The notes beneath the pieces are model-generated. The model had not been told where the DNA came from. It saw nothing but the letters and a program-made list of their open reading frames with translations, and made no database searches. A DNA stretch of 64,000 bases from Bugula neritina. Its lineage: Eukaryota > Bryozoa > Gymnolaemata > Cheilostomatida > Bugulidae. Below, piece after piece: positions 13,098 to 25,648 of the stretch. How positions within the stretch are numbered: position 1 is the first letter of the stretch; every line of letters starts with the position of its first letter. The stretch lies in the NCBI GenBank assembly GCA_964035545.1, contig OZ037767.1:25653628-25717627 (forward strand), written 5' to 3'. The position numbers and the translations under genes are program-made.

Positions 13098-16000
13098 TTA
13101 ACCATTTTCTAAACTTGCTACATGGCGCAGAATGTCCTTTTTTGTGATAATACCAAGAAGCCGTCTACAAATATAAAAAGAACCACAGCATGAAGAAATT
13201 ATTTCTGAAGCGAGACTACAATTTCAAAAACTTGACAAACCATTCAGTTCAGTAAACGAGATATGCCCTCTTTTTGTTAAAATTTACAACTCTCCCATTT
13301 TTAACAAAGAGTCATGCCGATGAGCTCCAATAAAAATTAGTATTTCAGCTAACAAGCTGTGGCAGGTTCGAAAATTTAATCAAAATAAAATATTTTGACA
13401 TGCTCATGATCTAAATTCAAAATAAGTCCAAAAGAATTTAACAAAAAACAATCTATCCAAATTTTTACTTTGTGTAGCTCACCCACGATGAAAAATAACC
13501 GACACATCTAGCATGCATTAATTTGATGGCAAGATTGATTGTGCTAGCAGCATCATATGCTCATATATATAATAGCAACCAGTAACAAAAAGTCCTAATC
13601 TGACCCGTTACCTTATTGAGATTATATATATCACAATCATAAAATATTTTATTCATTTAGTGTTCTCATACCCGTTATGAGTTACTAAAGTATATCGCAA
13701 GCCCAGCTTCCTAAACATTTCGTATACTGTTTCCATTGGAGTCTGGTCCGTTATAGTGATGGGTGCCTGCAGCAAAATAACAACCAATGTACAAAAATGT
13801 TCAACCAATTTTACACAACACAATGTTTTGTAAAGGCATTTGCTACAACATGGGAAGATAAACCTTACATAACGCATTTATAAGACATTTTGGTCTCTCG
13901 ATATCACACATTTTTTTTTTAATGCTTTCTAATTATTTAATTAAATACCAGTTGACAAAAGACCTATAAGATTCATATAAATTACATCTACCTAATCTGC
14001 GCATGCCCACGGTCTGGCAGTAAGAAATGTTTAGAGTGTTGGATGGTTTGTTACAGAAGACAAATGGGTAATTGCAATAGAGTTCTTTTCTTTCTAGTTC
14101 ACTAACAACTATGAAACGAACCAAACCCACTTACTGTGTCCTTACTTATTAAGCATAGTTGGAACCCCATTTAATATAGGCATTAAAAAATTAAATTGAC
14201 TGATTTTAGTTTTATTTCAAAGAAAACCTTTAATTTCACATCTCAGTTATTCTTACAACTACATGCACATCTCTTAAACCAAAGAAATCCCAAAATGCTA
14301 GCAACCACTTACTAAATCCACAATTTTTCTCAATCTAAGAGGTGAAGGTTGATCGCTCGTGTGCATATCAGCAGGATATTGCGGAGTGAAGTACACTCTG
14401 GACTCTGGCATTACTGTACACCTTTTTCTTGCATTGTCTATCATAAACAAATAGCATCTATCATTAGTAAGACCAGTCATAAAGTTGAATAATAAATGCA
14501 ATAGCATGTTGGCAGTTTTATACATGTGCATTTTTGCACCAATAGAAATTTGATGACTGGAATTTTTCTTAACCTTTTTTCCTGAAGCATTTAAAAAAAA
14601 ACTTTAGACCTAATTATATTGCAATGAATTACCAATTTGATGATCATATTACCTATAATTATATAAATATATCGTTAATTAGCAACTTTTGTCGGGCTGC
14701 AAATAACCAAATAAAATGCATTATACTAAACGCATCTTCACAATCAAACACAAGTAAAAAAGCTAAGCAGTATAACATATCAAAAAGAAGCACTACACAA
14801 TGCAAACGATTAAAAGGAAGAACAAAGTATTGTATAACACCAACCCAAAGCATTTCTGAGATCTCTCCGCTCAACATAGCCTACGAGATGCTGAGATTCT
14901 TTAGATACAACGACAGGAAACCCCTTCACCTTCGTTACTTTTAGAAACTTCTCTGTAAATGAATCAAATGAAGTTTGCTGATATAGCAACACGTTGCATG
15001 TTGAATTGATACTTCTATGTTGCTTTAGTGATCACACTGAAAACTTCCAAAACAGGTACAATCCTTACGAAAAATCTTTTTCCAAATCTAATGGTTACTA
15101 AAAACAAATTTTCTAAAACACCATTAATCATACTATGGTAAAGAATAAAGTGCACTAAATATTCTTAAAACGCTTTTGAGATACGAACCTATGTTGGCGA
15201 CAGTCATGGAATTTTGAGTGAGAACAGCTAAGGGAGGATCATGATGTTGAGGTACCATGCAATCAGCTGCTATTGAAGTGTGTGTAAATTCTTCCTTATT
15301 GTCTAAGAAAGGGTAGTTATTCAGAGTAATGTGTGCATCATATCTATGTCATCACATGTCAAGGTCAAAACTCATCAGTGGCTAGAGAACAGACTACTTT
15401 ATATGCGGCCATGGGCGCTGCTCAGGTAGATGGAAACTAGAACATGTGACCATGTTAGGTGACAGCATGGAAAATTAAAAATATGTTTCCACATCAACAA
15501 ACTAGTTAATACAAGAGCAGGCAGCAGTTGTTAAGGATACATTCCTTCCGATACAATGCTGTCGGCCACCCATTTGCTCGTCATGATAGCTGCCATAAGG
15601 GGTACAATGTATTGGAGGCCACCAGTTAACTCAAACATAATCACCACCAGCGATACTAAAAGGAGTGACAACCATATGCAAGGTAACACGTAAACACTGA
15701 AGTATACATACAAGATCCTAATGTAGGTTGATCAGCTTCCAATGCTTAAAATTCACTATTGTTAATGAAGGTTTCGTGATGTTAATTCAAAGGTAATGGT
15801 GAGTGTTTGAAAATTCTCCTTAAATTAGGTTAAGATTTCATTCGACCTAAGATTTTATTATGTTTCTAACTAATCAATATATTATAATGCTTAAAAATAT
15901 CAAAATATTGAGTCCAGAGATTTCTATTCATATATTTATTCTTTGAGAGTGACCCAGAAAACTTGCTGTGACAGTGAAAGTCTTAGAAAATGAGTAGAGA

Positions 16001-19000
16001 GTTCCTAGACTGATCTGAAATTCAGAAGTGCTACTCAAAAGCACACAGAACTCATAAGAATATAAGTATACCAGTCATCTTTGTAACTCCGCCGAGGGCT
16101 GCCGCTGCCCCGATCATGGCATACAGCCCTGGTTCCACACAAGACTGGTCAGATCTACACAGATTCTCAAATATTGGAAGATTCTGGTTAGCTCTAAAAA
16201 TAACACATATATATCGGCTTCATCAGTGTGTCAATACTTAGTAACTTAATTGTAGATTGACAAACAGGAGTTTTCTTCTCTACCATTTTTATTGATGTCA
16301 AATACAACATACAAGAGGCTCAGTATGTACATGTCCTACAATAATGGAATCAAACCTTTGAATTAAAACACTTACAATGCTAGTTGTTCTATTCCTATAC
16401 CCACCATGCGCCCAGTGATGGCTCCAATACATAGACTCGGTATAAACAGACCTGCAGGAACCTGTCAGAACACATCATACTTGTTGTGATACTTTATAAC
16501 ACTGTTACAGGAGCAATAAACATAGCCTATTCTCCAGGAAAAAAATCTCAGTACTTCCTTTTAGAATTTAGACTATTAACAGTCGAATCTATGCCAAACT
16601 AGAGTCAAATTTAAAGGAGAAAGACCAGAAATGCAACAGTGTACCATCACAATAAACAACTTTAGGCATGCACTGATAAGGAACAGGTAAGAGGTTTGAG
16701 TGTTTACCATCACTTAATGAAATTTAGAGTAAAACAGCCTCACCTCTTTTCACCATGACATGTAATGACAAACATGCACTATACACTAACCTTGATGCCA
16801 AAGGTAAAGATGGTGATGGTGACTTTAAAAACAAGGGCTAAGGACAGCTGCCACAAGGCTGTCTGGATGCCGGGACCAATGGCAGAGCTGCTCAACCCTC
16901 TGTGCGCTGTCTCTGCGGTCCTGTTGACGTAATCACAGATCCCTTCAGAACTCTCGTGACTGCAAGCAGCTATCAACTCCCGAATAAGCTCACTGGCACT
17001 TTTTCTGCAGATAATGCAACAGATTGTATCTTTTCATTACTTGAAAGATATAATAGGAAGAACAATATAAATAGACGTAACGTATCAGATAAAATTTATG
17101 GAGCAGCTATAACAGTAATATCCATGCACTGTCTTCTAAAAAAACCACTATTATTTATACAATATAAAGAGGTTATAAGGAACAAAATGTAGGCGTAGTA
17201 AAGGCATGTTTTTATATTCTTATAAACCTTGAAATTTATTGAACATGAATAATATATTGCTTTGTATACTCTCAACTATTGCCTTCATTCAACAATATAG
17301 ATCATAGAAAAGTACCTTTTAACTTTACATAATGCATACACAATAAAATCATATTGAAAAAATAAACTCTTCTAGAATTTTTAAAAATTAAAATAAAACA
17401 AAATTAAAATAGCTGAAAAATCCAAGTCACAATTTGAATTTTATCAGCTTCTGATATATACAAGGAAACTTTCCTGCAATATGGGAGATATTTTTCCTGA
17501 TGTAGAAATATGTATGTTGAATAAATTTAGTAAACTTTCAGTTCATTGAACGATACAAAACAAAATTGATGAGATTAGAAATACAAAATGTAATTTTGAT
17601 GACACCATAAATCTGATAAACTCATTAACCAACACATGAAATACTATTCAGCTTATATCAACAAGTTGCAACACGAAACAACTTCCCACAAATTGTATAA
17701 ATTACAAGCTTACAGGAAGCAAATGCAAGTTGTGAAAACCATTTGAGAGATTCACAATAATTTCAAAACTACTGCAGACAATGGATGGATACACCTGCTG
17801 GCGATGTCACAGGTCTACAAAAAAAATCATAGAAGAACACCTTTCAGCCTGTATCAGCATTGCATTGTATGGTCTGAAGTCTGGAAGTGCAGAAGCCGAA
17901 TTGCTGCTTACTCTAGCTTAGCCTAGGGCCACACGGTGCGTATTTTCGCATGCGAAAATTGAAATCGCAAGTAGCAAAGGTGTCCACTGTAGCGTCAGTG
18001 ATGCGTGACAAATAAAGCTTTCATTTTTAAATCGCACTCGCTTTCAATAAAACGCAATTCACTGGAATAGAGCACTAAAATAAAGAAATTGGGCTCGCTG
18101 AATAACTACCAGCCAATTAGGTGACGACGACAGAGACGATTCGCACTTGCGTTGAAAATGCAGAGTGACAAGTGCGAACGTTTTCTCAACGCGCACAGTG
18201 GACACCTTTGCTACTTGTGATTTCAATTTTCGCATGCGAAAATACGCACCGTGTGGCCCTAGGCTACAACTACATAATATTTGTAGATTGTTTATTTGGA
18301 TTGCTCTTTAAGTTTTACAAAAAGCAACTTCCTAAAAACAAGAAGCTAAATACAGATCTTCCGACCGATCAAATTTTGGATAAAAACACAGAAATATCGG
18401 CAGAATTACGTACATATGCATATACGATTACATTGTTATGTGCATATACGATAACAATCTTTCGCTCTCCCCGTGTAATCAAATTATCCTGCATATATAA
18501 AATAACATTTTCGAGTGTGACTTGCCGAGTAATGCTAATGGAATGGATGTTGCAATCAATGAGTAAGATATAAACTGCTGCTAGCTCCACCTACACATGG
18601 CATGTTTTAGTAACTTGATACACACATATTAAATAGTTCACGCGTCAATTCACGATCATCGAAAAAGTGCTGTATACATCAAAGCCCTCGATAAATTTTT
18701 TAGTATCAAATGCAAGATATGTGAAACTGTAAAATTACAGAATGCTTACTATTCAAGCATTGTTGCTCCAGTACTGTATAGTAAATGTGCAGGCATCATA
18801 CAATTGTCATGATTCAACAGAATGCTATGCTAGAGGAGCAAGTAAATGCATTACTGAGTTGTGATCATATAATCTTTCACCACTACTTTTTTCTTTAAAA
18901 ATGATTTACGATTGGGTAAAATGCCTTTTTCAGTAAAGAAATACATCAAGACTTGTAGTAATGACAACTCCAACTAACTATGCATCTCCATTGAGCTACA

Positions 19001-22000
19001 TTTATGACCTGGATAAATATATTTAGTAACAGCATAACCTATTGCCTATTTAGATGCTAGGTGTTGAGAAACCAAATATCAAATACCTAACCTACAAAAA
19101 AAAATCATGTCAAATTATAAAACTATTTTAAACTTGTAAATATTTATATGAACGAAAGACAAGTTGACTGACATTTCAGAGTATCCTGTATCAGGGGAGA
19201 GTCAGCTGTAAATTGACCTTTGGCCTTTTAAAATAGCCGGCAGTGACTAGAACATTCTGGAACCACAAATGCCGATTGAGGTGAGTAATGCTAACATGTG
19301 TGGCAAACTTATCACGTTTTTAGTGAATAATTTTTAAAAATAAAACCAAAGTTTGCGTTATATCTAAATAAATATTTGTAAAAAAATTGGCTGATTTTAT
19401 CATGAATGCAGTGACACATTATGATAATCACACACCTCATTTGATATGTAAATCACAGCTGATCAAAGTTTAAGCAAATTAATGCTAAGTTTTGTAAAAC
19501 AAATGATAAAATAATGCCGTAGATAGGTTTTCTCAGAAGCATATCAAGTATAGCAACATAGAAATCTCTTAACATAAAACCTCGCATTAGTCGATGACAA
19601 GAATAAGTTCTTGGACCTAATCACTAGCCATGATGTAATCCAGACACTAATGTATGGCAAACACAATATTGTTTTCAAGTACAGAAAATTGCAGTCGCAT
19701 CATGACCCAGCTTTACTGTCATAGCATGTAAATTACCCAAAACATGGTGCTCCAAGTACACAATCTTCATTAGCATAATGGTGTAAACTCTTGAATAACT
19801 AAAATGCAACTTGGTTTTCAGACGGCAGTGCCAGCTGATACTGAATAATCATGTAACACATTATGTAATAGCAAACATGACATGAACTTATGGTGACAAC
19901 TGGACACAATCACTGCTATCTATAACTGAATCTTCAGTCATAATATTATGACTTGCCTATTAGACAACTGGTAACAATTTTATCACTTTGAGCATTACTT
20001 ATCTTTACTTCAAAAAAAATATCTTGTAACTAAAAATTTAGTTTTTATTTATAAAAAGAGGCAATAACTATTTATTAACCTACCATGTGAACAAAATACC
20101 AATGTCAAAAAGTAAACTACAAAAAAAACAAACAAAAAACAGGAACAGCTACATGAGGAAGTTTGAGAAAATTCCAAATGATTACCAGTTACAGATTTTT
20201 CCTTATAATGTATACTGGTAAGAGTTAACGAACCGCTTGTTTGGCATTATACAAAGTGACAACACATGTAGCGGAAATAATCTCACCTTGTATATGGGTT
20301 GGGGTAGGCAAGTAGCCCCGTAAGAAGTGTAATCACAAGAACCTCTGCTATGGGATAGTTTCCCAGTCTACTGGTCTTCCTTAGCTTGCACCATAGTATG
20401 TTACATTTTATAAAGAGAGCACCAAAGAGGCCCTGCAAAACGAGTACATTGGTTGTAGATTAGAAAAGTAATTGTAAGAATAAAAACAGAATGATATCGA
20501 TACCAAAAATTATATCGTGTCATGAATCAAAGCAACAATTGAAAACAAGCAGTTTCAGTTAATGTTTCAAATAAATATTTCATAAAATCATTGAAACGAC
20601 TTGTACTGCGCACAATATACGAATCAGTTCAAGTCGAAACTGTGTGATAAGGCTCCAACTGTGTAAAATTAAAGACAGTTTAAGCAGTTTATTGATAGAA
20701 TGGAAAACTATATGCTGTGTCTGTTTAAAATATTTTATACTTGATGGAATAATATTATGTTGAAAAACTCATTTAATATTTTCACTAATATTTCAAATGT
20801 CACTAAAATAAAGTTGTTTTCAATCTGAAGATGACATTAGCCAAACATTGAAAGTCAAATACTGATAATGAAAGTATAAATAAAACTAGTTCAACAGTTC
20901 AAACACGAAATATCATTTCAAGTATGCATAAAGCTTCCAGTTGATCGTATTTAGAGTCATTTACCCAAATATAACAGAATCAATTGAGAATACAACTCCT
21001 AATTACATGATAATGCATAACAAAATTATGTTGGAATGGAATATGTTATATGGAGGAGTGTTGTTTGGTAGGTCTATGCACTGCATACTCATGATTTTTC
21101 TCTCTGTTCAGCTTAAATTGTAGCTCAAGTAATCAACTCAACAGTGCTAGCATTTTATAAGGATTTAAAAGCCGTGGTGAAGAGATGCATGTTTCAATGA
21201 AGGAATTATCAGCTATAAAATTATTTCCCGCAGATTTATCAATGCCCTAATTTTTATATTCCAACTTCCAAGATTAGATACTAAATACTAATTTATAACA
21301 ATAGAGAGGAACTAACCCCAAGAGCTCCGAGTCCCATGAAGGGAACCAGCTCAATCAAATACCAGGGTCTTTGATAGTAGTTAATGTTAAACATTACAAG
21401 ATGCTTGTTTCCAAACGGATTAATTGAGCGCAGCACGAAGGCGGCCACCAGAGCCGAGAAAAAGGACCTCCACAGGGTCTTCATAGGGAAGTAGTAACTC
21501 GCCTGAAAATACGGACAAATAGTTTCTAAATTAATGTTTTCTATATTGATTATCGCTGCCGAGGGACGTTCTTATGCCTTCTTCTGGCTAATATGGCGTT
21601 ATAACATTACAGGCTGACTTTGAAGCTAACCTCTAATCAATTCAAAAAGGCAACAAATCTCACTGCTCACATATATCCACATATGCAATGAACACTACAA
21701 TATAAAACAAAGTAATATAGTACAACATCATTAAACTAGGAACATTCAATTAAGAAAACTGATCATTTAGGAGTTGCGACACTAAAGTACGACAAATCTC
21801 ACTACCAACATAATAAACACTATAATATAAAATAACCTAATATAACACAATACGATGTCATTACATGGAATATTTAATAAACAGAAGTGAATAGTTAGGA
21901 GTTGTCACACCGCAGTACAAACCTCCTCCAGACTGAACAAGACTCCACCTACTGGTGCACCGAATGCCACACTGACTCCGGCAGCAGCTGATGCTGACAG

Positions 22001-25000
22001 CACCTCTCTTTTCTTAGCCTCGTTGTTACGATATTTTGGGAAGAAGTATGAAAGGATATTACCAAGACAACAGGCTACATGCACTAAGGGTCCCTCTTTC
22101 CCTAGTGATAAACCTGAGGCTACGGCTAGCATTAGACCTAAAATAGTAAAGTACAATTACTTGCTCAGTAAAGTCCTTCTAGCAGAATACAAGACAATCA
22201 TGGTATGTCAATATCTAAATATAAACTTTATCACCATAACATTCTCAAGATAAATACAGCGGCTATTTGTGTAAATTTGTGTTAATAATTAAACAACTCC
22301 CCAAAAGATGAGATGTCAACAACTGTTTGACACAGCAACTAATATACAATAATCACTACACTACATAGTGGTCGCTTTACAATAGTCACTACGAAGTATG
22401 TAATATTTTGCAGTAGTCACTACACAGTGGTAACTGATAGGTAGTGTTTTACCAAATACACCATGAAACAGATGTGCTGAACTGGCTAAATGGTAATTTA
22501 CAATGAGAATATTGTACTGCAGGTTGTTCATGTAGCAGACAGGCAAGAGCACACAACTACTTAGTACTAGTGAGAATACATCACACAGAACTCACCTGTA
22601 CTTTTTATAAGCAGAGTCCATTTACCCAAATATCCGTGAATCACAAATCCACTAAGGATAGTTTTAATCTGAAACCAAAGTATAAAATGATACACTCGAC
22701 AACCTTGAGTTACAAAGTTTACCCCATTTAGCCTATATAACCACCACACAGTGTAGACAATGCTTACTATCTTAACAACATTACACACCAACAAATATGA
22801 CATATTAGTATGATATACCGGCATATTAGTTGTTATTTATAAACACATTTAGTACAACATATTGTCGCAACAATTAATACACCGTAGATGCTGTGTATAA
22901 CGGTATAGTATATTATATTAACAAACACATCAGACGCTGTGTGCAATAGTATATTATATTATATCAATAAACACGGTGTGTGTAAAGTACTGACCTCTGG
23001 AATACCTGAGCCACACGCATAAGGAGCGAATATCTTTACTGCCACAGCGGCTGAGCACGCGAATAAAACTCCGATAGTACAATACATTGCGTATTCTAGG
23101 AGATAGACTCCAGGTCCATTAACTGAGCCTATGCCAAATAATACTGACCATGTCGCCCACTGAAACCATATATAACATATGTATTATATTTTATAGACAA
23201 AATATAAAATCATTTATGTTTTATAAAAGATACACCTCAAAGTTTAAGATGCTTTTACCCATAAATGCCATTGTAAAACATCCGACTGAATTATACACAC
23301 ATCATATACAAAGTACAGCAACAATTCCAACTCGTGCTGGAAACAATCTTCTTTCGATTTACAAGAAGCAAACATTTAAAAAAAGAGAAAATTTATTATT
23401 GTCAATGAAAAGCATGGTCTTGTGTGATTCTAAATATCATAAATAATTTATATAACTTTCAAGCTTATATAATTCAATATTAAGTGCCACATGTCTTAAT
23501 GCTAAAGGTTATATAATTCAATATTAAATATTAGGTGTCACACAGGTAATATCAAGTCATGTGCTAGAACTGTGCAGCTGTAGAAATTCAAGCCAATACC
23601 TGACTGCAAGATTCGCTGTCGTCAAATCTTGTATTGTTCTCATTATCCCAGCAGCACTGCTCTCTGTTGAGCCAGAAACTGTCTTTACAAATACCCAGCT
23701 TGAGATCGGAGAACCAGGGTGAGGCAATGTCTATGACACCTGTAACACATGTCACTTGTGTATATTATAAGCAGAGAGGACACCTGCGACACATGTCACT
23801 TGTGTATATTATAAACACAGGGGAAACCGGTAACATGTGTCAGTTGTGCATAACATAGACACAGGAGACACCTGCAAGATGTGTCACATGTGTGTATTAT
23901 AAACACAGGCGACACCTGCGATATATGTCACTTGTGCATATTATAAACACAGAGGACACTTGCGACATATGTCACTTGTGTATAATATAAACAGGAACAG
24001 CAAGGTACTAGCTTCGTCTGCTGAGCTGGCTACAGTCAAGTATGGGACTTACCTGCAACACCCCCCACTGACACTGCTATAAGGGACACAATCAACCAAC
24101 CACTGGCTGCATCACAGGCGCTGATCACTTTGTTTGGAATAGTGCCCTTTCGTTTTTTTATTATAGACCGATGACGCAGTCTGTCTTTTGCGATGTCCTT
24201 CAGCCAATCAATAGTGTGGAAGTCGGAGTAGTGGTTGGTACTTTCGTCCAGACTGTCATCTTGATCCGTAGCATACTCTACACACACGCAAGTATTATAT
24301 AGAAACCAATTAACAATTTGTTGTTCCATTCCTGTAGTCTCGGAAGGTATTGGCTGTAAATTCATTATGACAATTAGTATTTTTAGTTACAATCCTTGTG
24401 AGAAATGGAGGTTTGTGAAGGATATGGACATCTTTTGCCTCAGGCCATGCTGGCAACATGGCCAATGGCTTCACAGCAGCAAAATTGACTCAAAGCCTTT
24501 CTTAACGTCTGCAGGTAGGATTCGAAGTATCAACCTGCATCTACTGATTCAGGACAACCCTAAACTTACAGTACTATGTGTGGCTGCTAAATAATCACTT
24601 CAAACACAATATATATGGTGTTTTATGACAGATTAGTGCAATCACATCTAAATAGTTGAAGAAGATTATCTCACAAGATTCTATGTGGAACTTATAGTTT
24701 GAAGAAAAGTGAGAAGGTGAGTTAAATGAATGAAATCTGGCGTTAGCAGCAGTAGCAGCAGTAGCAGCAGTAACAGCGAAGGAAATTATACAGTGAAATG
24801 ATGATTTTAACTAGCAACTACCATTCAAATTACCGGTTAATTTATTGCCCTTTAGACATTGTTGAAGAGGAATAAGTGTCTGTTTTTCCGAATTTAAATA
24901 ATTAATTGCAGATAATTCAATATTATCAGCAAGAATCTGTGGTGAAATGTCACTTTCAGATGAAGCAGTGTCATTCAGGCTACCATAAACATTACGCATT

Positions 25001-25610
25001 ACCGACAACTCCCCATTCAGAATGTTAACTTTATCACCTGGTACAACATATAAGTCACTACAACATGATACATCAAGCGAAAGGCTAAGTAATATGTCAG
25101 TTTAAACTCTTTCTGCACAGATTTCCTGTATATAAAAATTCATCTACACACATATTACGAAATCATCAAGACTGAGAAAGCTAAAGTTGCAGCTGATAAT
25201 TAGAAGAACCAAAAACTTTTTCAGAGAAATGGCTACTTATTCTTCAGCAAAACTGTTGAACAACTATAGGCAAATGGAAATAATTAGACTTCCACAATTA
25301 GGTACAAACAAGAATTTTCATATAGACAGTTGGAAATAACGAAACATTGACAAATGAGTCAGAACCTACCAGTTGTGGATGGATCTACCATATCGTCATC
25401 TGTACTAGCCCTACTACTGCAGCCCTCGTGTACAGCATGCTCCCTATTTGACAGACGCAAACTGGTTGAGTGACTAGAAGGAGCTTGTAGTGGATCACCG
25501 GAAATAGTTGTGTTGTAAGTAACTGACTGGGAGTCAACAGCCAGATCTGAGTTTAGTTCTTCCTCATCATCCATCAGGTAGTTAAGTAAGAGTGCATCCC
25601 GCTCACTCAT
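13098..25610 (-). CDS. CLCN3: CLC-3/4/5-type endosomal Cl-/H+ exchanger
   Basis: Vesicular 2Cl-/H+ antiporter. The 18 exons (minus) are 25610-25370, 25037-24822, 24277-24053, 23739-23600, 23159-22995, 22668-22596, 22137-21923, 21502-21317, 20432-20287, 17004-16791, 16461-16376, 16193-16072, 15655-15541, 15343-15189, 14952-14845, 14437-14313, 13766-13672 and 13164-13098. They total 2694 nt, 897 aa, with all phases matching. The N-terminus has an ERDALL dileucine-type sorting motif. Membrane core landmarks are YACGSGIPE (GSGIP about 324-328), GKEGP with the gating glutamate at 368, and LFSLEE with the proton glutamate at 425, so it is an exchanger rather than a channel. Two CBS domains follow, the first including [17 protein letters not shown] and the second ending at KKDILRH. 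Exon 2 is symmetric (phase 1-1) and low in similarity, perhaps a cassette. The family is certain. The gene is probably the single invertebrate relative of CLCN3, 4 and 5, so the symbol is approximate. Confidence 0.96.
15344..15540 (-). other. U12-type intron in the CLC gene
   Basis: On the minus strand the intron begins GTATCCTTAA, very close to the minor-spliceosome donor consensus RTATCCTTT. It has a branch-site-like TTGACCTTGAC at 15368-15358, with the likely branch A at 15359, 15 nt before the final base. The acceptor is GATGACATAG with no pyrimidine tract. It separates the last transmembrane block (SIVSEG) from the segment before CBS1 (IYDAHI) in phase 2. Confidence 0.85.
17919..18266. 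mobile_element. MITE with 72-bp terminal inverted repeats
   Basis: A 348-bp element in the CLC intron between exons 9 and 10. The two ends are inverted copies of each other over about 72 bp with a single mismatch, starting TAGCCTAGGGCCACACGGTG. Each arm contains an 18-bp perfect palindrome, ATTTTCGCATGCGAAAAT. The internal 200 bp holds no convincing reading frame. The target duplication is ambiguous because CCTAGG at the border is itself palindromic; TA is possible. A non-autonomous DNA transposon is the best explanation. Confidence 0.88.
21654..21922. repeat. Two-copy direct repeat next to the CLC exon 7 donor
   Basis: Two diverged direct copies with a spacing of about 139 bp. Both begin CAAATCTCACT (21654 and 21793). 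The second copy runs up to the exon 7 donor at 21922. Shared blocks include AGGAGTTG near each end. It is intronic. Confidence 0.7.
22859..22985. repeat. Degenerate repeat in CLC intron 5
   Basis: Two imperfect copies of a block containing GCTGTGT and TAGTATATTATATT, about 46 bp apart, just downstream (minus-strand sense) of the exon 5 donor. Low-complexity and intronic. Confidence 0.55.
23735..23998. repeat. 44-bp minisatellite covering the CLC exon 4 acceptor
   Basis: Six units with an exact 44-bp period; the GACACCTG-like anchor recurs at 23735, 23779, 23823, 23867, 23911 and 23955. The first unit contains the true splice acceptor of exon 4 (minus strand TGTTACAG then GTGTC). Most other units carry a near copy of that junction (for example TGTCGCAG then GTGTC). 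Confidence 0.9.
24053..24365 (-). CDS. Possible alternative first exon of the CLC gene
   Basis: Exon 3 of the CLC gene (24277-24053) is open upstream through its own acceptor to an ATG at 24365. A transcript starting here would make a variant N-terminus, [12 protein letters not shown] and onward, replacing the 152 codons of exons 1 and 2 with about 29 residues that join in frame at YATDQDD. Vertebrate CLC-3 to CLC-5 genes do use alternative N-termini. No promoter evidence is visible, so this is inference. Confidence 0.3.
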
Positions 25611-25648
25611 AAAGCTGCCTTACATGACCCTCTGATAACGAAACAAAT
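25611..25648 (-). promoter_or_regulatory. CLC 5'UTR segment with start-stop uORF
   Basis: An acceptor CGTCTCTTTCAG precedes 25648, leaving a 38-nt 5'UTR stretch before the ATG at 25610. In it the minus strand reads ATGTAA at 25625-25620, a start codon followed at once by a stop, 9 nt before the real start. Such minimal uORFs can stall initiating ribosomes. Confidence 0.6.
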
